A DNA stretch of 64,000 bases from Thermovenabulum sp049723235 (GCF_049723235.1 NZ_JBNARB010000001.1:168848-232847), one strand, 5' to 3'; positions 49,989 to 59,341 are shown, counted from the first letter of the stretch. Notes: generated by a model from the letters alone, not told the origin. Translations and numbers: made by a program.

Positions 49989-51527
49989 GTGAGGAAAAAA
50001 CCTTTGGTACTGGTAATCCTGGATGGATGGGGACTTGATGATAGGGTAGAAGTAAATGCAATAGCCAGGGCAAATACACCCAATTTCGATAGATATTTTA
50101 AAGATTATTTCAGTACAATTTTAGAAGCCAGCGGTTTAGCTGTAGGTCTTCCGGAAGGGCAAATGGGGAATTCGGAAGTGGGACATTTAAATTTAGGTGC
50201 CGGAAGAATAGTATATCAGGAACTTACCCGGATTAGTGAGGATATAAAAAAGGGCGAATTTTTTAAGAATGAAGTTTTATTAAAAGCAGTGGAAAATGTA
50301 AAGGCAAATAATAGCTCCTTACACTTAATGGGTTTACTGTCCGATGGAGGTGTCCACAGCCATATAGAGCATCTTTTCGCACTCCTTCGATTGGCCAAGG
50401 AACACCAGGTGGAAAGGGTTTATATTCACGCTTTTTTGGATGGACGGGATGTCCCACCTGCCTGTGCCGGAATTTATATAGAACAATTAGAAGAAAAGAT
50501 GAGGGAATTGGGAACCGGCAAGATAGCGACCATTTCGGGTAGATACTATGCGATGGACAGGGACAAAAGATGGGATAGAACTCAAAAAGCTTATGATGCA
50601 ATGGTCTTAGGAGAAGGTATTTACGCCGGTAGCGCTAAGGATGCCCTTGAAATGGCTTACGAAAGAGGAGAAACCGATGAGTTTGTAACACCCACTGTTA
50701 TTTTAAAAGATGATAGAACACCTGTTGCTACAATAAACGACCGGGATTCAATTATATTTTTTAACTTCAGACCGGACAGGGCAAGGCAGCTTACCTATGC
50801 CTTTTGCGATGAGGATTTTGAGTGTTTTATTAGAAGGAAAGGTTTCATAAAGGTATATTACGTTTCAATGACCCAGTACGATGAAAAGGTGAAAAACGCC
50901 AATGTGGCATATAAACCCCAATCCCTAAATAATATTTTTGGAGAAGTAATATCGAAAGCGGGATTTAAGCAGCTGAGAATTGCCGAAACGGAAAAATACG
51001 CCCATGTTACCTTCTTTTTTAACGGAGGATTGGAAAAAGCTTTTCCCGGAGAGGATAGAATACTTATCCCGTCTCCAAAAGTTCCGACTTACGATATTAA
51101 ACCGGAAATGAGTGCCTATGAAGTAACGGAGGAAGTAATCCGGCAAATAAATAGAAATTACTACGATGTAATAATTTTAAACTTTGCGAACCCGGATATG
51201 GTCGGTCACACCGGAGTTTTTGATGCGGCGGTAAAAGCGGTGGAAGCAGTGGACGATTGTTTGGGCAGGGTGGTGGATGCGGTTAAAAAAACAGGGGGCA
51301 TTACCATAATCACTGCTGATCACGGAAATGTGGAAAGGATGAAGGACCCGGAGACCGGTGAACCATACACCGCCCACACCAGTGATCCTGTACCGTTTAT
51401 AATAATAGATGATAAAGCATATAAACTGCGGAGGGGTATTCTTGCGGATGTGGCTCCCACAATGCTTTATCTTTTAGGTTTAGATAAACCCGAGGAAATG
51501 ACGGGTCAAAATTTAATATTAGAATAA
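49989..51527 (+). CDS. gpmI: 2,3-bisphosphoglycerate-independent phosphoglycerate mutase
   Basis: 512 residues, GTG start 2 bases after tpiA. Alkaline-phosphatase superfamily: LVILDGWGLDDR, the catalytic Ser in GQMGNSEVGHLNLGAGR, HAFLDGRDVPP, ISGRYYAMDRDKRW, and metal ligands in ITADHGNVERM and AHTSDPVPF. Mn2+-dependent phosphoglycerate isomerisation. Confidence 0.97.
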   Translation: MRKKPLVLVILDGWGLDDRVEVNAIARANTPNFDRYFKDYFSTILEASGLAVGLPEGQMGNSEVGHLNLGAGRIVYQELTRISEDIKKGEFFKNEVLLKAVENVKANNSSLHLMGLLSDGGVHSHIEHLFALLRLAKEHQVERVYIHAFLDGRDVPPACAGIYIEQLEEKMRELGTGKIATISGRYYAMDRDKRWDRTQKAYDAMVLGEGIYAGSAKDALEMAYERGETDEFVTPTVILKDDRTPVATINDRDSIIFFNFRPDRARQLTYAFCDEDFECFIRRKGFIKVYYVSMTQYDEKVKNANVAYKPQSLNNIFGEVISKAGFKQLRIAETEKYAHVTFFFNGGLEKAFPGEDRILIPSPKVPTYDIKPEMSAYEVTEEVIRQINRNYYDVIILNFANPDMVGHTGVFDAAVKAVEAVDDCLGRVVDAVKKTGGITIITADHGNVERMKDPETGEPYTAHTSDPVPFIIIDDKAYKLRRGILADVAPTMLYLLGLDKPEEMTGQNLILE

Positions 51528-51551
51528 ATTTTGTAAAGAAAGGGGATTTAT

Positions 51552-52838
51552 ATGTCAACTATCGTTGATGTTTATGCAAGAGAGATACTGGACTCCAGAG
51601 GAAATCCAACAATTGAAGTTGAAGTGGTTCTGGAAGACGGCAGTTTTGGAAGGGCTGCAGTGCCATCGGGAGCTTCTACAGGCCAGTTTGAAGCAGTGGA
51701 GTTAAGGGATAAGGATCCCAAAAGATTTTACGGAAAAGGCGTATTAAAGGCTGTGGAAAATGTGAACAGCGTTATTGCCCGGGAAATCATAGGAATGGAT
51801 GCGCTTGATCAGCTGAATATAGACAGTTTGTTAATCGATCTTGACGGAACTCCCAATAAGGGAAAACTCGGGGCCAATGCAATACTTGGCGTTTCCTTAG
51901 CCTGTGCTAAGGCTGCAGCCGATTATTTGGGGATAAGTCTTTACAGATACATAGGTGGAGTAAATGCAAAAATTCTGCCCGTACCTATGATGAATATTTT
52001 AAATGGCGGTAAGCATGCGGATAACAATGTGGACCTACAGGAATTCATGATAATGCCTGTTGGTGCAAAAAGCTTTGCCCAGGCTTTAAGAATGGGATCG
52101 GAAACCTTTCATACTTTAAAAAAGGTATTGGCTGATAAAGGATTAAATACGGCTGTAGGGGACGAGGGTGGCTTTGCTCCGAATCTTTCTTCCAATGAAG
52201 AAGCAATAAAGGTTATATTAGAAGCCGTGGAAAAAGCGGGTTACGTTCCCGGTGAAGATATTTTTATTGCACTCGATCCTGCTGCCACGGAGTTTTATAA
52301 AGATGGAAAATATCAATTAAAAGGAGAAGGCCTTGATTACGATTCAGCGGGAATGGTAGAGTATTACGTAAAGTTGGTAGAAAAATACCCCATTATATCT
52401 ATTGAAGACGGTATGGCAGAGGAAGACTGGGAAGGTTGGAAAATGCTAACCCAGGCTCTTGGGAATAAAATTCAGCTGGTGGGAGACGACCTTTTTGTTA
52501 CAAATACTGAGAGGTTGGAGAGAGGGATAAAGCTCGGAGTTGCAAATTCGATACTTATAAAACTCAATCAAATCGGTACTCTAACGGAAACTTTAAATGC
52601 TATAAAAATGGCTGAACGTGCGGGTTATACTGCTATAATATCCCATAGATCCGGGGAAACTGAAGATACAACGATATCAGACCTGGTAGTTGCGGTAAAT
52701 GCCGGACAAATTAAAACAGGAGCACCTTCGAGAACCGATAGGGTTGCAAAATACAACCAGCTTTTAAGAATTGAAGAAGAACTCGGGATTGCTGCAGAGT
52801 TTCCGGGGATGAAAGCCTTTTATAATATTAAAAGATAG
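51552..52838 (+). CDS. eno: Enolase
   Basis: 428 residues, ATG with AAAGGGG upstream. EILDSRGNPTIEVEV, PSGASTGQFEAVELRD, GDEGGFAPN, the SIEDGMAEEDWEGW metal site, VGDDLFVTN, the catalytic Lys in LIKLNQIGTLTET, and SHRSGETEDTTISDL. Last gene of the glycolytic operon; terminator follows. Enolase is a classical target of fluoride inhibition, which is notable given the fluoride riboswitch elsewhere in the window. Confidence 0.98.
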   Translation: MSTIVDVYAREILDSRGNPTIEVEVVLEDGSFGRAAVPSGASTGQFEAVELRDKDPKRFYGKGVLKAVENVNSVIAREIIGMDALDQLNIDSLLIDLDGTPNKGKLGANAILGVSLACAKAAADYLGISLYRYIGGVNAKILPVPMMNILNGGKHADNNVDLQEFMIMPVGAKSFAQALRMGSETFHTLKKVLADKGLNTAVGDEGGFAPNLSSNEEAIKVILEAVEKAGYVPGEDIFIALDPAATEFYKDGKYQLKGEGLDYDSAGMVEYYVKLVEKYPIISIEDGMAEEDWEGWKMLTQALGNKIQLVGDDLFVTNTERLERGIKLGVANSILIKLNQIGTLTETLNAIKMAERAGYTAIISHRSGETEDTTISDLVVAVNAGQIKTGAPSRTDRVAKYNQLLRIEEELGIAAEFPGMKAFYNIKR

Positions 52839-52858
52839 AAAAGTAATTTCATAGGGAT

Positions 52859-52903
52859 TAAAAGGGCCTCAGAATATATATAAAACAATGAGGCCTTTTT
52901 TAT
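52859..52903 (+). terminator. Terminator of the glycolytic operon
   Basis: AAAGGGCCTCA pairs with TGAGGCCTTTTT around an AT-rich loop, followed by more T. Confidence 0.85.
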
Positions 52904-53006
52904 TTAACATTGATTATTATAAAATACATGAATTTTAGAAATAATACTGATAAACCAAGAAAACATTTATTTTAGCTATAGAGATAGATTTAAAAACTGT
53001 AAAATA

Positions 53007-53035
53007 TTGAGTTTTTTTGCACATTGTGATAAAAT
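53007..53035 (+). promoter_or_regulatory. Promoter of secG (and hppA)
   Basis: TTGAGT, 17-base spacer, TAAAAT, 34 bases before the secG start codon. Confidence 0.55.
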
Positions 53036-53069
53036 AACTTTCGTTAATTAAAATATAGGGGGTGCAAAG

Positions 53070-53309
53070 ATGTCGGCACTAAAAGTTGCTGTATCAATTA
53101 TCTACATGCTAATTTGCATTGGACTTATTGTTACTGTCCTTTTACAGCCCGGTAAAAGTGCGGGCCTTTCAGGGGTAATCGGTGGAGGAGCAGAACTTTT
53201 TTTCGGTAAGAAAAAGGGTATAGAAGAAAAACTTGCAAAATTTACCGAGATTCTTGCTGCCCTGTTTTTGATATTATCAATAGTTATGATGATATTATTT
53301 ACAAAATAA
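53070..53309 (+). CDS. secG: Preprotein translocase subunit SecG
   Basis: 79 residues, ATG with AGGGGGTG upstream. Two membrane helices (about 4-24 and 55-77) flank the conserved VLLQPGKSAGLSGVIGGGAELFFGKKKG loop read in two parts (LLQPGKSAGLSG and GAELFFGKKKG). Usual placement after eno in Firmicutes, although rnr, its usual next neighbour, lies 7 kb further on with an insertion between. Confidence 0.95.
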   Translation: MSALKVAVSIIYMLICIGLIVTVLLQPGKSAGLSGVIGGGAELFFGKKKGIEEKLAKFTEILAALFLILSIVMMILFTK

Positions 53310-53328
53310 CATATATTTTGGAGGGAGC

Positions 53329-55338
53329 ATGACAATGGAAAATTTAATAGCACTGGCGCCCATAGCAGGGATAGTGGCACTTGTTTTTGCTTTTTTCCTT
53401 GCTATGAAGGTGGTAAAAAGTCCTGCCGGCAACCAAAGGATGCAGGAAATTTGCGAAGCGATTCATGAAGGCGCAATGGCGTTTCTCTTTAGAGAATATA
53501 GAACCCTTGTGGTTTTTGTCGCAGCAATGTTTTTGATAATAGGCTTTTTCATAAGCTGGAATACGGCGGTATGCTACATTACTGGTTCAATTGCATCGGT
53601 GCTTGCAGGTTTTATTGGAATGAATGTGGCAACCCGTGCGAATGTAAGAACAGCTAATGCCGCCCAGGAAGGTCAAAACAAAGCCTTGAGCATCGCTTTT
53701 TCAGGTGGGGCAGTTATGGGAATGTCCGTTGTCGGTCTGGGGCTACTCGGACTGGGAATAATGTATTACCTTTTTGGAAATCCGTCGGATGTAAAAAGTT
53801 TTGAAGTTATAAACGGATTTGCACTGGGAGCAAGTTCGATCGCCCTTTTTGCAAGGGTAGGCGGCGGAATATACACGAAAGCAGCGGATGTTGGAGCAGA
53901 CCTTGTGGGTAAAGTTGAAGCGGGAATTCCCGAGGATGACCCCAGAAACCCTGCCGTAATTGCGGACAACGTGGGCGATAACGTTGGCGACGTAGCAGGA
54001 ATGGGTGCTGACCTTTTTGAATCCTATGTGGGTTCCATAGTTTCCGGAATGGCTATTGGTGCCGTTGCTGTGAGCACCACAACGGGACAACCCTACGGTA
54101 TAAAGGGTATTATTTTCCCGCTTATAATAGCTGCTGCGGGCATCATCAGCTCAATTATAGGCACATTATTCGTAAGAACAGGTGAAGGCAGTGATCCTCA
54201 GAAAGCCTTACGAAATGGAACCTTTGCCAGCGCGATTCTTGTTATTATCTCGAGCTTTTTCTTGAGTAAATACATACTGGGAGAGATAAACGTTTTTTAT
54301 GCAACAGCATCAGGAATAGTAGTGGGTACAATTATAGGTCTATTGACGGAAATATATACTTCTTCGAGTTATGCTTCAGTAAAAGAGATTGCGAAAGCAT
54401 CACAAACCGGTCCTGCGACAAATATTATTACTGGTCTTGCAGTAGGTATGAAAAGTACAGCTTTACCGGTTATCTTCATTGCCCTTTCAGTTATTCTCTC
54501 CTATAAGTTAGCGGGACTTTACGGTATTGCCTTAGCGGCAATCGGTATGCTTTCTACGACAGGCATGACGGTAGCAGTAGACGCTTACGGTCCAATAGCA
54601 GATAACGCGGGTGGAATTGCTGAAATGGCAGAACTCGATCCATCCGTAAGAAAGATTACCGATAAGCTGGACGCTGTAGGAAATACAACTGCAGCTATGG
54701 GTAAAGGATTTGCCATAGGATCCGCAGCTTTAACAGCTCTTGCTCTTTTCTCGGCATATACTTCTGCAGCAGGATTAAGAGAAGGCATAAACCTTTTAAA
54801 TGCGGAAGTAATTGTAGGGCTTTTAATTGGCGGTATGCTTCCTTACTTATTCTCCGCTATGACAATGGAAGCTGTTGGTAAGGCTGCATATCAAATGATA
54901 GAAGAGGTGCGCCGTCAATTCAGAGAGATTCCGGGAATAATGGAAGAAAAAGCAAAACCCGATTATGCCAGGTGTGTTGATATAAGTACAAGAGCAGCCC
55001 TTAAAGAAATGATTATTCCCGGTCTTATGGCGGTAGCAGTTCCTTTGCTAATAGGGTTCATTTTTGGGAAGGAAGCCTTAGGAGGGCTCTTAGCCGGTGC
55101 ACTGGTAACCGGGGTAATGATAGCTATACAAATGGCAAACTCCGGTGGAGCATGGGACAATGCTAAGAAATATATTGAAGAAGGAAACTACGGAGGCAAA
55201 GGTACACCTACCCATGCAGCGGCGGTAGTAGGTGATACGGTGGGTGATCCTTTCAAGGATACTTCCGGCCCTTCATTAAACATCTTAATAAAACTTATGA
55301 CGATTGTGGCTTTGGTTTTTGCACCCCTTTTCATGTAA
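53329..55338 (+). CDS. hppA: Membrane-bound pyrophosphatase, K+-dependent type
   Basis: 669 residues, about 15-16 membrane helices. Pyrophosphate site DVGADLVGKVEAGIPEDDPR and DNVGDNVGDVAGMGADLFES, plus the C-terminal GDTVGDPFKDTSGPSLN. The K+-determining position reads GNTTAAMGKG: Ala here marks the K+-dependent subfamily (Lys in the K+-independent one). It pumps H+ or Na+ using pyrophosphate energy; which ion cannot be read safely. Starts 20 bases after secG. Own terminator. Confidence 0.95.
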   Translation: MTMENLIALAPIAGIVALVFAFFLAMKVVKSPAGNQRMQEICEAIHEGAMAFLFREYRTLVVFVAAMFLIIGFFISWNTAVCYITGSIASVLAGFIGMNVATRANVRTANAAQEGQNKALSIAFSGGAVMGMSVVGLGLLGLGIMYYLFGNPSDVKSFEVINGFALGASSIALFARVGGGIYTKAADVGADLVGKVEAGIPEDDPRNPAVIADNVGDNVGDVAGMGADLFESYVGSIVSGMAIGAVAVSTTTGQPYGIKGIIFPLIIAAAGIISSIIGTLFVRTGEGSDPQKALRNGTFASAILVIISSFFLSKYILGEINVFYATASGIVVGTIIGLLTEIYTSSSYASVKEIAKASQTGPATNIITGLAVGMKSTALPVIFIALSVILSYKLAGLYGIALAAIGMLSTTGMTVAVDAYGPIADNAGGIAEMAELDPSVRKITDKLDAVGNTTAAMGKGFAIGSAALTALALFSAYTSAAGLREGINLLNAEVIVGLLIGGMLPYLFSAMTMEAVGKAAYQMIEEVRRQFREIPGIMEEKAKPDYARCVDISTRAALKEMIIPGLMAVAVPLLIGFIFGKEALGGLLAGALVTGVMIAIQMANSGGAWDNAKKYIEEGNYGGKGTPTHAAAVVGDTVGDPFKDTSGPSLNILIKLMTIVALVFAPLFM

Positions 55339-55345
55339 TAACAAA

Positions 55346-55375
55346 ATCCCTGCACTTTGGTGCAGGGTTTTTTGT
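55346..55375 (+). terminator. Terminator of hppA
   Basis: CCCTGCAC-TTTG-GTGCAGGG followed by TTTTTT. Confidence 0.92.
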
Positions 55376-55437
55376 TATTAAAAATATTTGAGATGTATAC
55401 TATAATAATGAAATCAAGAGAAAAAAAGGAAAATAGT

Positions 55438-55466
55438 TTGAAATAATTGGCAAAATGGTGTATATT
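55438..55466 (+). promoter_or_regulatory. Promoter of the slipin gene
   Basis: TTGAAA, 17-base spacer, TATATT, 28 bases before the start codon. Confidence 0.6.
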
Positions 55467-55493
55467 AAGTTTAAAGGATGGAGGTGTAAGCAA

Positions 55494-56414
55494 ATGGTTT
55501 TTAATATCTGGGCGTTTCTCAATACCGTTAACTTTATTGTAATAATTATTCAAGCACTTTTTTGTGTTGCATGGGTATTATTTTCATTAAATTCTAAAAG
55601 AACTTCAGTAATAGTTTTAACTTCTGCAATCTCGGCGGTTATTCTTGGTGCTTCAATTTTTGCAGGTAACCTGGTGTTTTCAATAATATTGTTTTTTATA
55701 TTGATTTCGTTAATGGCAAATACCGTTAAAATTGTAAATGAATATCAAAGAGGGGTTTTACTGAGATTTGGAAAATTTGCATACGTTGTTGGACCAGGTA
55801 TTAATGTAATTATGCCCTTTGGGATTGACAGGATGCTCATAGTAGACTTAAGGACTGCTACAATTGATGTTCCAAGACAGGAGATCATAACAAAGGACAA
55901 CATACCCGTAAATATCGATGCGGTAGTTTATTTTAACGTATTTCAACCTGAACTTGCGGTATTAAAAGTGCAAAATTACTTCAATGCTACCAGTTTACTT
56001 GCTCAGACGATTCTAAGAGCAATATTGGGTAAATACGATTTAGACGAGATACTGGCAAAAAGGCAGGAACTAAATGAAATGCTAAGAGAGGAGCTCGATA
56101 GAGCTACGGATCCCTGGGGCGTAAAAGTAACCGCTACGGAGATAAAATCTATTGAATTGCCGGAAGAAATGAAACGCGCCATGGCAAAGCAGGCTGAGGC
56201 GGAGAGGGAAAGAAGAGCTAAAATCATTAGAGCGGAAGGGGAACTCCAGGCCGCAGAGAAATTATCGGAAGCCGCAAGGATCATTGCACAAAATTACGGG
56301 GCATTACAGCTAAGACAATTGCAGACCCTTTCTGAAATTGCTGTAGAAAAGAATTCCACGATTATTTTCCCATTACCTATGGAAATATTAAAGTTTTTTG
56401 CAAGTAAGGATTAA
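55494..56414 (+). CDS. SPFH-domain protein (slipin/stomatin-like)
   Basis: 306 residues from ATG 55494 (GATGGAGGTG upstream). Two or three N-terminal membrane segments (to about residue 75), then the SPFH/Band 7 domain: VNEYQRGVLLRFGKF, GINVIMPFGIDRM, VPRQEIITKDNIPVNIDAVV, then a charged coiled coil (AMAKQAEAERERRAKIIRAE). Slipins form membrane-associated oligomers; they usually pair with an NfeD gene, which is absent here. Role inferred only from family. Confidence 0.9.
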   Translation: MVFNIWAFLNTVNFIVIIIQALFCVAWVLFSLNSKRTSVIVLTSAISAVILGASIFAGNLVFSIILFFILISLMANTVKIVNEYQRGVLLRFGKFAYVVGPGINVIMPFGIDRMLIVDLRTATIDVPRQEIITKDNIPVNIDAVVYFNVFQPELAVLKVQNYFNATSLLAQTILRAILGKYDLDEILAKRQELNEMLREELDRATDPWGVKVTATEIKSIELPEEMKRAMAKQAEAERERRAKIIRAEGELQAAEKLSEAARIIAQNYGALQLRQLQTLSEIAVEKNSTIIFPLPMEILKFFASKD

Positions 56415-56432
56415 TTTTTAACAATGTATGAA

Positions 56433-56461
56433 TTGACATTTTTATCGATATATGTAAATAT
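56433..56461 (+). promoter_or_regulatory. Promoter of the rubrerythrin gene
   Basis: TTGACA at 56433 with TAAATA or the overlapping AAATAT at a 16-17 base spacing. Confidence 0.5.
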
Positions 56462-56492
56462 ATGAAATAAGAAAAAATAAAGGAGGGATAAA

Positions 56493-57026
56493 ATGGAATT
56501 AAAAGGTTCAAGGACTGAGAAAAATTTACTCGAAGCCTTTGCCGGAGAATCCCAGGCGAGGAATAAGTACACCTATTTTGCATCGGTAGCTAAAAAAGAG
56601 GGATATGAGCAAATTGCTTCTATATTTTTAGAAACTGCCGAGAACGAAAAAGAGCATGCGAAGGTATGGGCAAAGTATTTGGGGTTAATTGGAGATACGG
56701 CGAAAAACCTTGAAGAAGCTGCAGGCGGAGAAAACTACGAATGGACAAATATGTATAAGGAATTTGCCCGGGTAGCCAGGGAAGAAGGGTTTATTGAAAT
56801 TGCCGAACATTTCGAGAAAGTTGCAGAAGTGGAAAAGGCTCATGAAGAAAGGTATAGAAAACTGCTACAGAGGTTAAAGGAAGGCAGTATTTTCAAAAAT
56901 GAAACACCGATAAAATGGCGTTGCAGGAATTGCGGATACATACATGAGGGTCCTGAACCGCCGGAGAAGTGCCCGGCCTGTGACCACCCGAGGGCTTTTT
57001 ACGAAAGGCTGGCTGAAAACTATTAA
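56493..57026 (+). CDS. Rubrerythrin
   Basis: 177 residues. Ferritin-like di-iron four-helix domain (LLEAFAGESQARNKYTYFA, ENEKEHAKVWAKYL, EIAEHFEKVAEVEKAHEERY) and a C-terminal rubredoxin domain with two CxxC knuckles (CRNCGYIHEG and CPACDHPRAFY). Peroxide reductase of anaerobes, electrons coming from rubredoxin or NADH. Convergent with desulfoferrodoxin, sharing a bidirectional terminator. Confidence 0.96.
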   Translation: MELKGSRTEKNLLEAFAGESQARNKYTYFASVAKKEGYEQIASIFLETAENEKEHAKVWAKYLGLIGDTAKNLEEAAGGENYEWTNMYKEFARVAREEGFIEIAEHFEKVAEVEKAHEERYRKLLQRLKEGSIFKNETPIKWRCRNCGYIHEGPEPPEKCPACDHPRAFYERLAENY

Positions 57027-57040
57027 TTAATAAGAAACGA

Positions 57041-57067
57041 AAAAGTGGGTTTTAAAACCCACTTTTT
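57041..57067. terminator. Bidirectional terminator between rubrerythrin and desulfoferrodoxin
   Basis: AAAAGTGGGT-TTTAAA-ACCCACTTTT; the hairpin has T/A runs on both sides and abuts the desulfoferrodoxin stop codon. Confidence 0.9.
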
Positions 57068-57453
57068 TATTCTTCGTTTTTTGCTGACCAGAGTCCGTGA
57101 ATATTACAGTACTCCCTTGCGGTTACCTTATCCGCATCGGTGTAAAAAACAGCTTCAGGGGCTTGTCCCGGTTTTAAGAACTCTCTTAACGTACCATTTT
57201 CTGTTATGAGTTCTATCCATTCTATGAAATGCTTTTCCTCCATGGGATGGGGAACACTGCCTACCTTAACTTTAAAGCCCCCTTCTATTTTTTCAATTAC
57301 CGGTACGTGTTTTTCCTTGCTTGCGTCCACGGTATTTTCTACTAAAAGGTTCATCGGTTTTCCGCAGCAAACCAGCTGTCCTTTTCCGGTATGAACTACT
57401 TCCACAATATTACCGCATATTTCGCATTTATAAATCTGTTTCAAGGATGTCAT
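57067..57453 (-). CDS. Desulfoferrodoxin (superoxide reductase, 2Fe type)
   Basis: 128 residues from ATG 57453 (GGAGGG upstream on the minus strand; the longer frame adds a non-homologous lead). N-terminal desulforedoxin domain with Cys ligands CEICG...CCGKPM (about 10-31), then the superoxide reductase centre: EKHVPVIEK, PHPMEEKHFIEW, and CNIHGLW supplying four His and one Cys. Reduces superoxide to peroxide, which rubrerythrin then removes; the two genes are adjacent and convergent. Confidence 0.95.
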   Translation of the reverse strand: MTSLKQIYKCEICGNIVEVVHTGKGQLVCCGKPMNLLVENTVDASKEKHVPVIEKIEGGFKVKVGSVPHPMEEKHFIEWIELITENGTLREFLKPGQAPEAVFYTDADKVTAREYCNIHGLWSAKNEE

Positions 57454-57545
57454 GTAAAGCCCTCCTTTCATATATTCCGTTATATTGATATATATTCTAT
57501 TACAGTATTTTTTTTCCTGCAAGTATGAAAAGTAAAAGAAAAAAG

Positions 57546-57574
57546 TTGCTTTAAAATGAAACAAATGTTACAAT
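57546..57574 (+). promoter_or_regulatory. Promoter of the ChrB-N gene
   Basis: TTGCTT, 17-base spacer, TACAAT, about 48 bases before the start codon. Confidence 0.6.
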
Positions 57575-57591
57575 ATTTAAAAACATATGTT
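57560..57591. promoter_or_regulatory. Candidate operator: two AACAWATGTT palindromes
   Basis: AACAAATGTT (57560-57569) overlaps the -10 box and AACATATGTT (57582-57591) follows 22 bases later, about two helical turns apart. The arrangement suggests a repressor bound over the promoter. Confidence 0.4.
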
Positions 57592-57621
57592 GCAAAATTA
57601 TATTGAGAAGGAGGGGAATAG

Positions 57622-58170
57622 ATGAAAGAAAATCAATCAAAAGAATGGTTACTGTTTATTTATAAGGTCCCCAAAGAACCTTCTACCCAGAGGGTAAAAG
57701 TATGGCGAAAACTTAAAGATATGGGAGCCTTTTATATTCAACAGTCGGTGGCAATAATGCCTTACTTTGAGGAAGCGGAAAAAGAAATTCTACAAATTGC
57801 CCTTGATATTAGAAATAACGGTGGAGAATCCTATGCTTTTACAGTACATAATATTTCCGACAAAGACAGGGAAATACTAATAACTAACTTTAACAGGCAA
57901 AGAGATGAGGAATACCAGGAACTTATTGAGAAATGTGAGGACTTTTTAAAAGAAATACAAAAGGAGACAGAAAGAGAAAATTTTACGTTTGCCGAGTTAG
58001 AAGAAAACGATGAGGAACTTGACAAATTAGAAAGGTGGTATGAAAAAATCTATAAAAGAGATTTTTTTTATGCTTCTAAAAGGGAATCAGCCATAAGAAT
58101 AATACAAGAATGTGAAAATGCTTTAAAAGAATTTTCCATTAAGATATATCAAAGGGAAGGGATGGCTTAA
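57622..58170 (+). CDS. ChrB N-terminal-domain protein
   Basis: 182 residues, ATG with GGAGGGG upstream. WLLFIYKVPKEPSTQRVKVW, RKLKDMGAFYIQQSVAIMPY is the ChrB N-terminal domain; the rest is a highly charged helix. In chromate-resistance operons ChrB regulates or accompanies the ChrA transporter. Here no ChrA exists; an MFS transporter follows after one base, so the pair may be a different efflux module with this as regulator. Confidence 0.75.
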   Translation: MKENQSKEWLLFIYKVPKEPSTQRVKVWRKLKDMGAFYIQQSVAIMPYFEEAEKEILQIALDIRNNGGESYAFTVHNISDKDREILITNFNRQRDEEYQELIEKCEDFLKEIQKETERENFTFAELEENDEELDKLERWYEKIYKRDFFYASKRESAIRIIQECENALKEFSIKIYQREGMA

Positions 58171-58171
58171 T

Positions 58172-59302
58172 ATGTGGAATGTAATTGTGCTCGGGCTAAC
58201 CAGTTTATTAACGGACATAAGCACCGAAATGGTATATCCTCTTCTTCCGATATATTTGACCACACGTTTGGGAGCCACACCACTAATCGTAGGGACTATA
58301 GAAGGAATTGCTGAAAGCATCGCCAGTTTACTTAAGGTTTTTTCGGGGTATTATTCGGATAAAATTAAAAAAAGGAAGGCTTTTGCCATTTCCGGTTACG
58401 GAATATCCACTGTCGGCAAGGTAATCCTTTATTTATCTTTTTCATGGCCAATGGTATTAACGGCAAGGATTTTAGATAGATTTGGGAAGGGGATAAGAAC
58501 AGCTCCGAGAGATGCGTTAATCGCCGAATCGGCCAAAAAGGAAGAATTCGGTAAAGCCTTCGGACTTCACAGGGCAATGGATACCCTGGGAGCGGTGATA
58601 GGGGTATTAACAGCCTATATTTTAATAAGTATACCCGGTGTAAATTATAATAAAATATTTTTGGCATCTTTAATACCCGCCTTTCTCGGGGTAATGGCTT
58701 TGTTTTTTGTTCGAGAAAAGGGAGAAAGAGGGATAAAATCGAAAAAATTATTTCTCGAGTGGAATAAATTAGATAGCAGGCTGAAAATGTTCTTGATAAT
58801 CATGTTCATTTTCACACTGGGCAACTCATCCAACCAATTTTTACTTTTGAAAGCAAAAAATGTGGGGTTTAACGATAAAACCGTGATATTATTATATCTA
58901 ATTTACAATATAGTCTACGATATGCTTTCTTATCCGGCGGGGATAATTTCCGACAAAATAGGCAGAAAACGTATGATAGTAATGGGATATTTAGCTTATG
59001 GAATAGTTTATTTTGGATTTGCATTGGCAAAAATGCCGGTTACCATTTGGGTACTTTTCGGTATATACGGTCTTTACATGGCATTTACTGAAGGAGTTGA
59101 AAAAGCCTTTATTTCGGAAGTAGCACCCGAGCAAGTAAGGGGTACAATGATAGGGTTACATGCCACACTGGTAGGAATTGGACTTTTCCCGGCATCTTTT
59201 TTAGCAGGGATCCTGTGGAATCTTTTTGGACCAAGTGCCCCTTTTTATTTTGGAGGAGTAATGGGGTTACTGGCAGCTATAGGCATTAAAATATTGATAT
59301 GA
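58172..59302 (+). CDS. MFS transporter
   Basis: 376 residues, about 11-12 membrane helices. MFS motif A region GYYSDKIKKRK (about residue 62) and its C-half counterpart GIISDKIGRKR, with RFGKGIRTAPRDALI, a motif found in a group of YfkL-like MFS proteins of Firmicutes and Bacteroidetes. Substrate unknown; translationally coupled to the ChrB-N gene, which suggests efflux of a toxic anion or drug. Confidence 0.85.
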   Translation: MWNVIVLGLTSLLTDISTEMVYPLLPIYLTTRLGATPLIVGTIEGIAESIASLLKVFSGYYSDKIKKRKAFAISGYGISTVGKVILYLSFSWPMVLTARILDRFGKGIRTAPRDALIAESAKKEEFGKAFGLHRAMDTLGAVIGVLTAYILISIPGVNYNKIFLASLIPAFLGVMALFFVREKGERGIKSKKLFLEWNKLDSRLKMFLIIMFIFTLGNSSNQFLLLKAKNVGFNDKTVILLYLIYNIVYDMLSYPAGIISDKIGRKRMIVMGYLAYGIVYFGFALAKMPVTIWVLFGIYGLYMAFTEGVEKAFISEVAPEQVRGTMIGLHATLVGIGLFPASFLAGILWNLFGPSAPFYFGGVMGLLAAIGIKILI

Positions 59303-59312
59303 GTCTTTTTTC

Positions 59313-59341
59313 TTGAAAAATCCTGGCAAAACTTGTACAAT
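59313..59341 (+). promoter_or_regulatory. Promoter of the HD-rnr-smpB operon
   Basis: TTGAAA, 17-base spacer, TACAAT, about 46 bases before the TTG start of the HD gene. Confidence 0.6.
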
